NCBI GenBank assembly: GCA_963920525.1
Contig: OY986435.1
Coordinates: 296,169,817 to 296,233,816 of the forward strand
Reading direction: 5' to 3'
DNA from: Dichetophora obliterata
Lineage: Eukaryota; Arthropoda; Insecta; Diptera; Sciomyzidae
DNA: 64,000 nucleotides
Numbering within the stretch: the first letter of the stretch is position 1; each line of letters begins with the position of its first letter. The translations under genes were made by a program, and so were the position numbers. A model generated the notes under the pieces. The model saw nothing but the letters and a program-made list of their open reading frames with translations. It was not told the origin of the DNA and ran no database searches. Below, piece after piece: positions 12,301 to 24,300 of this stretch.

Positions 12301-15300
12301 GTCGTCAATTACACGAATCGTTCTGGCTCTACGCCGCTAACTAACGAGTAAGTTTCGTAATGCGTGTGCGTGTGATGAAATTTAATTTTATTTTTCTTTT
12401 TATTTTTTTATAGGCAGCTGCTGTCTTCATACCTCATGGCTACGGGTGGCGCACTTGCCACAGCACTGTCGTTGAACAGAATTGTGAAGGTACAGAAATA
12501 ATCAACAAACACTTCACTTCAAGTTTAGGGAAATTTTAGACATTGTTAAAAAAAACAATAAGTATTGTGCACAGAGCCGGATCAACTATTTCGGGGCCCC
12601 TAGGCAATTTTATTTTCGTGGCCCCTTTACCATTTTCTAACGTCTTCAAATACATTTTCTCTACCACAATTCAATTATATTCATAATTACGCTACTAATA
12701 CCCCTACGCATACTGTGTCACGGGTATATTAACTTTGTCACTCTGTTTATAACGCTGTTTATAACGCTGATAAGGAGGCGTGGCAGGTATAAAAAAGTAT
12801 ATATGTATTCTTGATTAGCATCACATCCTGAGTCGATATTGCCATGTGCGTCTGTCTGTCGACAAGATTACAGCCGCAATTTTAAAGCTGTCGTATTGAT
12901 ATATGGTATATCTGCTTATATTCAAATAACGAAGATCAAGTTCGAGAATGAGCAAAAATACAAAGTTACTTTATCAAAACAATAAAATCTCTAAAAATGC
13001 CACAAAAAATTATGTAGTGACTTGTAATTTCGTTAATTAGCTTTGAAGTAAAACATACACCATATATTTAAATTTTGTTAAAATAGGATGAAAACCAATC
13101 CTACCTCCCATGCAAAGTAAATTAAACAAAATGGTAAAATCTCTTTAAATGCCACAAAAACTAATGTAATGACTTGAAATTTTGCACATAAGCTTTGGTC
13201 TTAAATATTCACCATATAATTCAAATATGCAAAAAAAAGGCTGAGATCCTAAATGCATTAATACAATTTAGTGGCAATGAAAAATTTTAATGGTAATGAA
13301 AAAATTTGCATTATCACTAAAATTTTAATGGTAATGGAAGCAATTTACATCACCATTAAAATTTTGGTACTCTTGCACCGAATTTCAGTACCCAAATGTC
13401 AATATTAACTTAGATACAGTGTTTTTCTAATAACGACACGCCCTTTTCCGAATTCCGCCTACTTTCTACATCTTGTTTTATAAAAATCACACCCATTTTT
13501 GTATCGAATTTTACTGCCGTAGTGTCAATATTACTCGAGATACAATACTTCTTAATATTGTGTTTTTTACGCCCCTTTCTCTAATAACGCACGCCCACTT
13601 TCTTGACAGTAGTTTTTCAAAATTTTGCCTACCCCTGTTCAAAATTTTTATTTTTCTAACATTGAGACTCTCCTTTCTCCAATAACACCCACTTTAAGAT
13701 GGGCACCTCCGTGTTCAAGGTCTCCTTATGTTGACAAAAAAGTACGGCAATCGAACAATTCCGTTAGGAGTTATCCATGTACATTAGAGTGCAACGATTT
13801 TCTAACCTCACCGGCTTGTTATATTTTTAAATACTCCTTGTAAAAACAAATTTTTCTGCATCCTTAGTTTTTTCTGCGACATAACTTTTGACTTTGCCCG
13901 AGGGTTTTTGTATTGAATTGCCATATTTTTTTCACAAAATTATTTTTTAATCTGAAATCGAAAAATGAACGGTCCAACTTTTTTGATGCAAGCCTCTCAA
14001 TTAAGTCATAAATAACAACGTGTCGTGAGTTCCATGCACGCGTTAGAACATAATCGGGTTCGAAGTTCACCGAAGTCGGTGATTCGCCAATATCTCTGCT
14101 CCTCTATGTCGGACATAAAGTCTGCTTACAGCAAAATTGTAGATCAGATAATTACCTTCAAAAATGCCGTCAACAGTTTGAACGTAAAACCCACCGTTCT
14201 TGCGCTATGAGACTATTTATGCCTAAGTGTACAAAGTAGAAATTTCTTACTATGACCAGATTTTTAACTTTAATTATAAGTAGGTTATTGACAGAATTTT
14301 AATATTTGTTTGTTATATTCTTACTTCGAACATTTACCGCCAACCAAACAAATCGTCTAATAAATGTATACATTTTACATAAGTACTGTAATCATAAAAG
14401 TAATACTTACTTACTTACTTACTAAGTTGGCGCTATAACCGTTTGCCGGTCTCGGCCTCATCTAAGAATTTGCGCCAGCCATTTCTGTCTTTCGCTTGCT
14501 GGCGCCAGTTGGAAAATCCAAGCTTCGTCAGGTTGTTCTCTACTTGATCTTTCCAATGAAGATGCGGTCGTCCTCTTCTGCGTTGACCGCTGCTGTGTAC
14601 CGAATCGAATGTTTTCTTCACTGGAGCATCGTCTTTCATGCGCTGAACATGACCAAGCCAGCGCAGCCGCTCGATTTTAATGCGCTTGACTATGTCGATG
14701 TCAGCATACAGCTCGTACAGTTCATCATTCCACCGTATTCGATACTCGCCATTGACGTAGATTGGTCCGTAGATCTTACGAAGAATCTGTCTCTCGAATG
14801 CTCCTAAAGTCTTTTCATCTGAACTGCTCAGCGTCCAGGTTTGTGATGCATAGAGTAGGACGGGCATGATGAGCGATTTATAGAGCGTGATTTTCGTTCG
14901 TCGAGAGAGGGCTCTGCTTCTCAATTGCCTACTGAGCCCAAAGTAACACCTATTGGCAAGAGTTATTCTTCGTTTGATCTCAATGCTGAACTCGATTGGT
15001 TGAGTTTATGCTGGATCTCAGATAAACGAAGTCCTTCTCAACCTCGAAGGAAGTATTGTCAACTGTAACGTGGGTTCTAAGACGCTGGGCCTGTTTGTTT
15101 GTTGACACCAAGTGTTTCGTCTTATCTGCATTCGCTGCCAGACCTATTCGACTTGACTCTGTTTCTAATCTGGAAAATGCTGCACTGACTTCGCGCGTAT
15201 TATGGCCAATGATATCTATGTCATCAGCATACGCAAGCAGCATAACACTCTTGTAGAATATTGTGCCACTACTTCTCAGATCAGCAGCTCGGATGATCTT

Positions 15301-18300
15301 TTCCATCATTAGGTTGAAAAAGTCGCACGATAAGGAATCACCTTGTCTGAAACCTCGTTTGGTAATAAATGGTGGGGAGAGGCCCTTCCCGATTTTAACT
15401 GCGCTGCTGGTGTTGCTCAGTGTCATCCTGCAAAGTCGTATTAGTTTTGCAGGAATACCAAATTCAGACATGGTGGAGTACAGGTGCTTCCTTATTGGGC
15501 TGTCGAAGGCGGCTTTGTAGTCGACAAAAAGATGGTGGGTGTCGACTTGTTTTTCTTGAGTCTTCTCCAAGATTTGTCGTAGTGTGAAAATCTGGTCGAT
15601 GGTGGACTTTCCAGGTCTGAAGCCACACTGATAAGGTCCGATCAGTTCGTTTACAATGGGCTTCAATCTTTCACATAAAACGCTCGACAGGACCTTATAT
15701 GCGATATTAAGAAGGCTTATCCCACGGTAATTGGCACAGATAGTGGGATCGCCTTTCTTGTGGATTGGGCAGAGCACACTGAGATTCCAATCGTTCGGAA
15801 TGCATTCTTCCGACCATATTCTGCATAGAAGCTCGTGAATGCATTTAAGTAGAGCTTCGCCTCCGTTCTTAAACAGCTCAGCAGGTAAGCCATCAGCTCC
15901 CGCGGCTTTGTTATTTTTGAGCCGAGCTATAGCTGTCAGAACTTCATCATAGTCGGGCAGCGGAACCTCGACGCTGTCATCCGCAATTGGGGTTTCCGGA
16001 ATATCATCTCTATTGGCGGGATTGTTGTCAGCGTCGCCATTTAGAAGCTTAGAGAAGTGTTCCCTCCATAACGTCAGTGTACTCTGGACATCTGTCACTA
16101 GATTCCCGTTTTCATCCTTGCAGGAAGAGGCCCCGGTTTTAAAACCATCGGCAAGGCGTCTTATTTTTTCGAAAAATTTTCGGGCCTCATTCCTGTCACC
16201 ATACATCTCAATCTTCTCCTGCTCGCGCTTTTCTGCCTCTCTTTTTTTCCGCCTGAAAATATGTCTCTCTTCCCTCCTCTTTTCTTTGTATCGCTCCTTA
16301 ACAGCGCGCGTTACAACCGACTGCAGGGTGGCTTTGTAGGCGGCGTCTTTCTCTGCAGTGGCGTCGCGACACTCCTGGTCGTACCACTGGTTTCGGCGAG
16401 GGCGTTGGTAGCCAATCACCTCTTCAGCAGCCGCACGCATGGAGTTGGAAATGTGTGTCCACTGCGCGCATATATCATCGATTGGAGGAGTGCTTTGAAG
16501 CAGGAGTGAGAGTCGAGTGGCAAAAGCTTCGGCTGTCTGTTTAGATTGCAGCTTGTCGACGTCTAGCTTTCTCTGTGTAGGGTTGCGTGTATTCTTAGCT
16601 GCGCACAGGCGTGTACGGATCTTGGCTGCAACAAGATAGTGATCCGAGTCAATGTTTGCACCACGGATCGTGCGTATATCAAATACACTGGAAGAGTGCC
16701 TTCCGTCGATCAAAACGTGATCAATTTGATTTTTGGTTTGTTTGATCAGGGGACATCCAGGTGGCTTTATGAATATTGAGATGCTTGAATCTAGTGCTAC
16801 TTACGACCATGTTTCGTGCTGCGGCGAAGTCAATCAGCCTCATTCCGTTATCGGAGGTGTTGTTGTGGAGGCTGAACTTTCCGACTGTTGGACCAAAAAT
16901 ATTTTCCTTGCCCACCTTAGCGTTGAAGTCACCAAGCACGATTTTTACGTCGTGACGGGGGCAGCGCTCGTAAGCATTTTCAAGGCGCTCGTAGAAATTT
17001 TCCTTGATCTCATCGTACTTGTCTTTTGTCGGAGCGTGCGCACATATTAGGCTTATATTGAAAAATTTTACCTCGATGCGGATTATGGCAAGTCGTTCGT
17101 TCACAGGTGTGAATCGCAGGACGTGGGGCCGTCGTCTCTTGCCAACTACAAATCCGCATCCAAACTCGTGCTTCTCCGCATGGCCGCTGTAGTAGATATC
17201 ACAGGGTGCATGCCGAATACAACCCTGTCCCTTCCATCGCATTTCTTGGATAGCAGTTTTTTATCTTTCCAAGACATCAGTCAGTTGGATAGAGGCACCT
17301 TCCCAATTAAGGGTTCGGACATTCCAGGTGCATATCCGTAAATCATTATCAGTTCTTCGTTTGCGGAAGTCGTCATCAGATTTGGAGATCAGTTTTCTTC
17401 TTTCATAAAAGTAATATATGTTATATTAAAAAATTTCTACTTTGCACTGTTTAGTTTTTGTCTAATAGCGTGTAAGCTGTTGGTTTTACGTTAAAACTAT
17501 GTGAGACATATTTAAAGATAATTATCTGATTTACAATTTTGTTACAATCATATTCTATGTCCGACATAGAGAAACGGCAATATTCGCGAATGACCGATTG
17601 CGGTAAACTTTGAATCCGTATAACTTCTAGCATCTACGCGCTATCATAGGGAAAGTATGACAAGTTGCTAACTATGACTCAGTTAAGGGATTGCATCAAA
17701 AAAAAAAATTGGAACAAAAATTCAATTTCAGATTAAAAAATAAATATGACAAAGAAATACAAAAACCCTCGGGCAAAATCAAAAGTTATGTTGCAGAAAA
17801 AACAAGGATGCAGAAAAATTTGTTTTGACGAGGTGTTTTCAAGAATATATGAAGCCGATGAAGATTTATTGCATCCATACATTTTGTTCCACTCTAATGT
17901 ACTACATACATTAAAAGAAAAAAAAAAAAACAAAGAAGAAACCAACAAACTTGGGAACCTTCTTCTTTTTGATGTCGGTTAAAAAAATAAAGCAATAATA
18001 TTGTCATTGAAGATACAAATCATCAAATTAACTTTTTACTTGATGAAACATTTTCAAATTAATTTTTTTTCTCGATGCTCGGGGCCCCTCGCCGATTCGG
18101 GCCCCTAGGCAGTTGCCTACACTGCCTTATAAATAATCCGGTCCTGATTGTGCAAAAACAAAGCTGTGAATATCACCAAGATAACAAACTTTGTGGGGCG
18201 AACTAAGGTTTCTAGTTATACCAGCTCTCAAGATAGTCTTCTCTTTACTGTTTCAAAAAGGAACTATTTTTGTTAAAGTCCAAAGAGCAATTTATATTAA

Positions 18301-21300
18301 CCACATTTCATTTTTCTCTTCGTAGACAGATTCTCTAATGGTTAATGGTTTTATTTTAAAACAACTAACGTAATTTTTATAAAACGAATATTTTCAGAGT
18401 TACTACAAAATTTTTTTTAAATTTTATAGCAATTTAACCTTCAAGCAAATTTTGGGTCAATTGGACTTTAAAAGCGTTTTTCTCCGCTTATTTATTCTAA
18501 AATCAGCTATATATTTTAGCTCAATGTGTAAATCGTATATGCATTTTATAATTTAGACATGAAATATGTATGTCCACACATGTCACATTTGGTCTGTTCA
18601 AAAAATTTCATATACGATTTACAGTGATTTTTAACGTTCTGTTTTCATTCTATTTGCATGAAATCTGCCGTTATTTTGTGCTTCTAACTTGCTAGTTATT
18701 TTTGTTTTTCGTTGACAAGCGATTCAACATTATTTTTCCTTGAAATAAATATACAAAGTAGTATTGAAGTAGTATTGTTCTTCTTGGTTTGAACAATTCG
18801 CTAGTGATGATAGTGGGGATTTTGATGAAAGTAAAGAGGAGTATGTGCCAGATGAAAATGAAGCTGTTTCGGAGGACTTTTACGACAGTGATGATTCTGA
18901 TGCCGTTTATATTGAACAGGAATCAAGCGAGGAAGCTGCTATCAACCAAATGTTATGCTTCTCTCGAAAGGCAAAAAAATTCAATGTACCAAATAACCAT
19001 TGCCCTTGTCGCGAGGAATTCATTGTCAAGCCAATCATTACGTGGAAAGAGCAGAAATGAAAAACAATAGATAAACTTGCTCCGATTCGACCAATTTTCG
19101 AGTGCTTTATTGCCCAGGTGATTCCATTACTGTCGATGAACAGCTACTTCATTTCCGTGGTAGATCACCTTTTACGCAATATATGCCTTCAAAACCGGCA
19201 AAGTATATAATCAAGTTGTGGGTTGCAGCTGATTCCGAAACTTATTATGCCCATAATATGCAAGTATACGTTGGCCGTGATCGCAATTGTGCTGCCGAAG
19301 TAAACCAAGGAACCGTGTGGTGCTTGCTATGACGGAAGGTAATATTCTGCGCTCATTTCAGGGATGGTTTTCTCAATCTAACCAAATTATTTCTTTGCTT
19401 TATTCAAGTTTGAATTGGACAAACGTTACTTGCGATCATTTTCTTACCTCTTACCATCTTCACAGTGAATTGCGTAATCGGCAAATGACGTTGGTTGTAA
19501 CGATTCGTAAAAACTGAAAAGAAGTTCCGCCGGCATTGGTTGACATAAAAAAAACCAGTTTTCCACACTGAGTACGTGTTCAACCATAACCTACGTGCTT
19601 GTATGCTGTCATACGTACCAAAGTAACGTAAAGTATTCGTCACCTTACGTTACCATCTCCAAAAAAAACCATATAATAAAATTTTACAATAAAACCAAAG
19701 GCGGGGCCGACACATTGGACAAGCTCGTCGGCACTTATCCTAGCAAAAGAAAAGTAATTAGCTCTTTTTTGCAATGTGCTTGATGCTTCAGCTAGCAACG
19801 CTTTTATCATATTTACTTCTCTCAGTCCGGAATGGTAAAAAGCAATAAAAACAATAGGAAGACGATTATACCTCATCGAACTCGGTCAACTTTATGCTAT
19901 CCGTACATCGAACAACGAAAAAAAACCGTACAAAAGGAATGCACTTGCTGTCGTAGAAAGTGTTAGATCAGAAATTTTTGAGAATCAGCAACAGCAACAA
20001 CCACATCCACGCTCATCCACGCCCACTTCTTTCTAATTCAAATAAACACAGCTTTCGATGTGATAAATGCATGAAGTACATTCGTCCCGAGCATCGCTTC
20101 ACAGTTTGTAAAAGTTGCCCCACTCAATCAATTCAATTTCCACACTAAATAAAAAAAAACAAATTAAAAAACACATATTTTACGTAATTTGTTCCTTAGC
20201 TTTTCTATGCAATTTTCAGTCAGTTTTTCTATGCAATTTCAAATTGGGTCAATGTGACCCAAAAATTCTTTTGCGTTTCTAATCACAAAGTTTACTTGAA
20301 GGTTAAATAATTTTTTAATATGAGTCTTTCTATTGAATCTTTCTTAATCGAAACTAACAATAATAAGTAATTTCTCAAGTAAAAATGTTATTTTTGTCGA
20401 GGAGGAGAAAATCGTTTGTTTTCTCATTTTCGCTCCTTTTTACTACTTTCTCGAGTACAGGAGCGCGTTCAAGTAAAATCTTTTAAAAACTTTTGAGTAT
20501 GAAAACATACCTAATACATAATACGAAAAATTAATTATTGATTTATTTATCTATTTCTCAAAAAACTCTAGAACCTCAATCCAATTATCGGACGACTCGT
20601 TCCCTTGGCAGCTGTGTCTGCAGCCAATTGCATAAATGTTCCAATGATGCGCATTCAGTAAGTTCAATTACAAATTTCAAATGTTACTTTTGAAGTTGCT
20701 AGCTTCTTAACGCTTTACAAAAAAAAAACTATTCCATACAGAGAACTCAAAAATGGAGTAGTTTTATTGGATGAAATGAACAATGAGGTTGGCATATCAA
20801 AGAAGGCAGCCTCTGGAGGCATATCAGCTGTTGTGGCAAGTAGAATCGCTATGGCTTGTCCCGGCATGGGTAAGTAAAAAGAGTGTGACAATTTTTTATT
20901 GGTTTGGGGCACAACCTCGAAAACTGGATAGCTTATTTGTTTTTTCATGATACAAAAATGTAGTTTTTTATCAAAAAAAAAAGTGGTACGGTCCGGGGGC
21001 CCCCCGTCAGAAACGAAGTTCTTTACGCTTTTTCTTCAACTCCGAATGTAATTCGAAATGAAATCTGTATGGTTTTATTTTTTTATTATTTTGTATTTGA
21101 TATCATTTTTTCAAGTCAAATTATGTAAATGAACAATCCACTCAAAAATTTTAATTTAATATTTAAGGAAAAAAGATGTATTTATTGAAAATAAGGATGT
21201 AAAATTATCATGAGAGATTAAAATAGGCAGTTACCGTTGCTAGCGATGTTCGTTTCATAACGCAACAAGGCGTTGAACATTGAACATTCATCATGTTCCT

Positions 21301-24300
21301 CGTATGGAGCTTGAATTGATCGAAAAATTTGATTAAAAACTGGACTTACGTAAGAGTTAATAAACAAAAAAACACATTTATAGAGTTGAACCCATTGTCG
21401 AAAAAACTTTTTTGAAATTCTTACATCAGATTCGAAAACAGCGACTAGTATAAGAGTAAAACACATTTTTAGAGTCCACCCCAGTGTCAAAATACTTTTT
21501 GAAATTCTTTTGAGCCAGATTGCACTGTATTACACGCATATGTTGCAGTATACATTTCTTAAAACTTAATTGCAATAAACATGTTCACGTATGATTTAAA
21601 ACAAACACACAAATGTTTAAACCGCTAGTGTTGGGCTGCCACGCACGGTAGAAGTGAAACCTTCAGAAATTGTAGAAATTTTAGTACAACCACTCTTTTA
21701 TAAAACATCTTAGCCTAAGAAATGTTTGACTTTCTATGCAAATATTTCCGCTATTTTTAAATAAATTTAAACGTTTTTTTTATTCAGGAGTCCAATAAAG
21801 AGACTTCACAAAAATATTTCTTTATCGTGTTTTGTATTAATTCTACCCATTATTGTTAATAATATAATAACCCTAGTGTCAATATTATTTCTAGTGTTTT
21901 CTAATATTGCCACTCCCCTTTGTCCAATAACGCCCACTTACTTGATTGTAATTTATTATAATTGTGCCTACCCCTGTACTAAATTTCATTACCCTAGTGT
22001 CAATTTTATTCAAAATACAGTTCCTTTCTCGACCGTAATTTGTTAAAATTGGTCTTACCCTTGTACTAAATTTCATTACCTTGTGCCAATTTTATTTCAG
22101 ATACAATGTTTTTATAATATTGACACGCCCCTTTTTTTAATAACGTAAATTTTCTGGACGCTAATTTGTCATAATTGTGCCTACTCCAGTATTAAATTTC
22201 AGTACCCTAGTGTCAATATTATTCGAGATACATTGTTTTTTTGCCACACCTATTTTTCCAATAACGCCCACTTTCTTGACCATAATCTTTAATAATTGTG
22301 CCTACCCCTGTACTAAATTTCAGTACCCAAGTGTCAATTTTATTCGAAATATATTGTTTTTCTTATTTTGCCACACCCATTTTACCAATAACGCCCACTT
22401 TTCTGATCATAATTTGTAATAATTGTGCCCACCCCTGTACTAAATTTCAGTACTACCCTTGTGTCAATTTTATTCGAGATACAGTGCTTTTTTATATTGC
22501 CACGCCCATTTGTACCATAACAACCACTTTCTTGACAGTAATTTGTTATAAATTGTCTTACCCTTGTACTACATTTCAGTACCTTGTTCCAATTTCATTT
22601 CAGATACAATGTTTTTATAATATTGACACGCCCCTTTGTTGAAAAACGCCTACTTTCTTGACCATAATTTGTCATAAATGTTCCAACCCCTCTATCAAAT
22701 TTCAGTACCGTCAATATTATTCGAGATTCAGTGGTTTTCGAATGTTGCCACATCCCTTTGTCGAATAACGCCCACTTTATTGATCGTAATTTGCCATAAT
22801 TGTGCCCACCTCTGTACTAAATTTCAGTACCCTAGTGTCAATATTATTCGAGATTCTGTGGTTTTCGAATGTTGCCACGTCCCTTTGTAGAATAACGCCC
22901 ACTTTATTGATCATAATTTGCCATAATTGTGCCCACCCCTGTACTAAATTTTAGTACCCTAGTGTCAATATTATTCGAGATTCAGTGGTTTTCAAATGTT
23001 GCCTCTCCACTTTGTCGACTAACTCCCACTTTATTGATTGTATTTTGTCATAATTGTACTCAACCCTGTACTAAACTTCCTAGTGTCAATATTATTAGAG
23101 ATACAATATTATTCGTCTGCTAGCAGGGTGACCGTTTTCAGTAGATTCACTACTAGATTGCTAGATTTAGTAGATTTTTTCAAGTTGCTAGTAGATTTTT
23201 AGTAAATTTTCATATCTGGTAAATTTTCCATTTTCAAAAATATTTTTTACATAAAAAGTTTCGACGTAATTTTTGTAGATAAAACTTTCCTGTTTGTTAT
23301 GTAGCAAATATAATTAGTAAAAAATAACCTTTAGGTGGACAGCACTGCTGTTAAAAGTGTAGGACACTGCTGCAGTCAAAGCTGCTTCCTTTTTTGCGCG
23401 TACAATCTGAAAAAAAAAACATTTGCAGGTATAAAGTCATTTAAAGGCATTCAATTCAATAAACTTTTGCGATGAAAAGAACATTTGAGCATTTAATTCG
23501 CGATGATTGGAAAAAATAAGAACTTCAAAAGCTGGCTCTGTCAGAACAAAGATGGCAATTGCAAGACGTGCAGTGAAATATATTAGGGCAGTTCACGATC
23601 TTGTTGCATCGTTGCAAATGCAAAATAAACAGCTTTTACAAAAACAAAAAGCATATGTTGCAAAAGCTTTTCAATGCTTTTTGTTTTTGTAAAAGCTGTT
23701 TATTTTTAATTTGCAACGATGCAACAAGATCGTGAACTGCCCTATTAGGTCGCCTTCGGTTTCAGAAGGCTTAACAAAACTTAATTTTTTTGTTTTGGAC
23801 TATGTTCTACCGATCATTAACAAGTTTATTATTATTTTTCAAATTGAATCGTGCGTCATTCATCGTCTTTATAGTGTTATGTTCGATATGCTGAAATCGT
23901 TATTAAGCTTCTACTTAAAACCGGGCAACATTGATTGACTAACAATAAGTCTGTTCGCGTACTCGATTCAAGTAGCTTGAAGTTGCTTGACATGCAAAAT
24001 GACACTCTCTAATCTATTACAATTAATTGAAGTTAGTTGAAGTTAGTACAGGAACAGACCTAATAGGTTTTATTGTAATTAATTTATTGTACCTAATTAA
24101 TTGTAATAGATAAGAAAGTGTCATTTTGCATGTTATTCTTCTCTCTCGAGCTTCAAAATAAAGCTTTCAAGCAACTTCAAGCTACTTGAATCGAGTACGG
24201 GAACAGACCTATTGCCGATTGTCGATAAAGGTGTCAGGAATTTTTGAATAAATTATGCTTACAAGTAAAGAATAGGTTGCCAGTCGATCAACCAATTTTA

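Larger units (their letters stand above)
12572..18146. mobile_element. non-autonomous hAT element with nested insertions
   Basis: The ends are inverted: CAGAGCCGGATCAAC at the left and, on the reverse strand, CAGGACCGGATTATT at the right. Both are flanked by the identical 8-mer ATTGTGCA (12564-12571 and 18147-18154). An 8-bp target duplication with CAG..CTG ends is the hAT signature. Near each end lies a CGGGGCCCCTAGGCA-like GC-rich block. Inside are satellite-like units, a large inverted repeat and a complete RTE LINE. Without the LINE the element is about 2.56 kb. No hAT transposase is visible. Confidence 0.75.

Noticed and set aside
14496..17341. Many + strand ORFs of 60-108 codons
   Set aside because: Shadows of the minus-strand RTE polyprotein, which has clear motifs.
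22177..23123. Series of related short + strand ORFs beginning [16 protein letters not shown]
   Set aside because: They read the satellite unit once per repeat; no independent gene signal.
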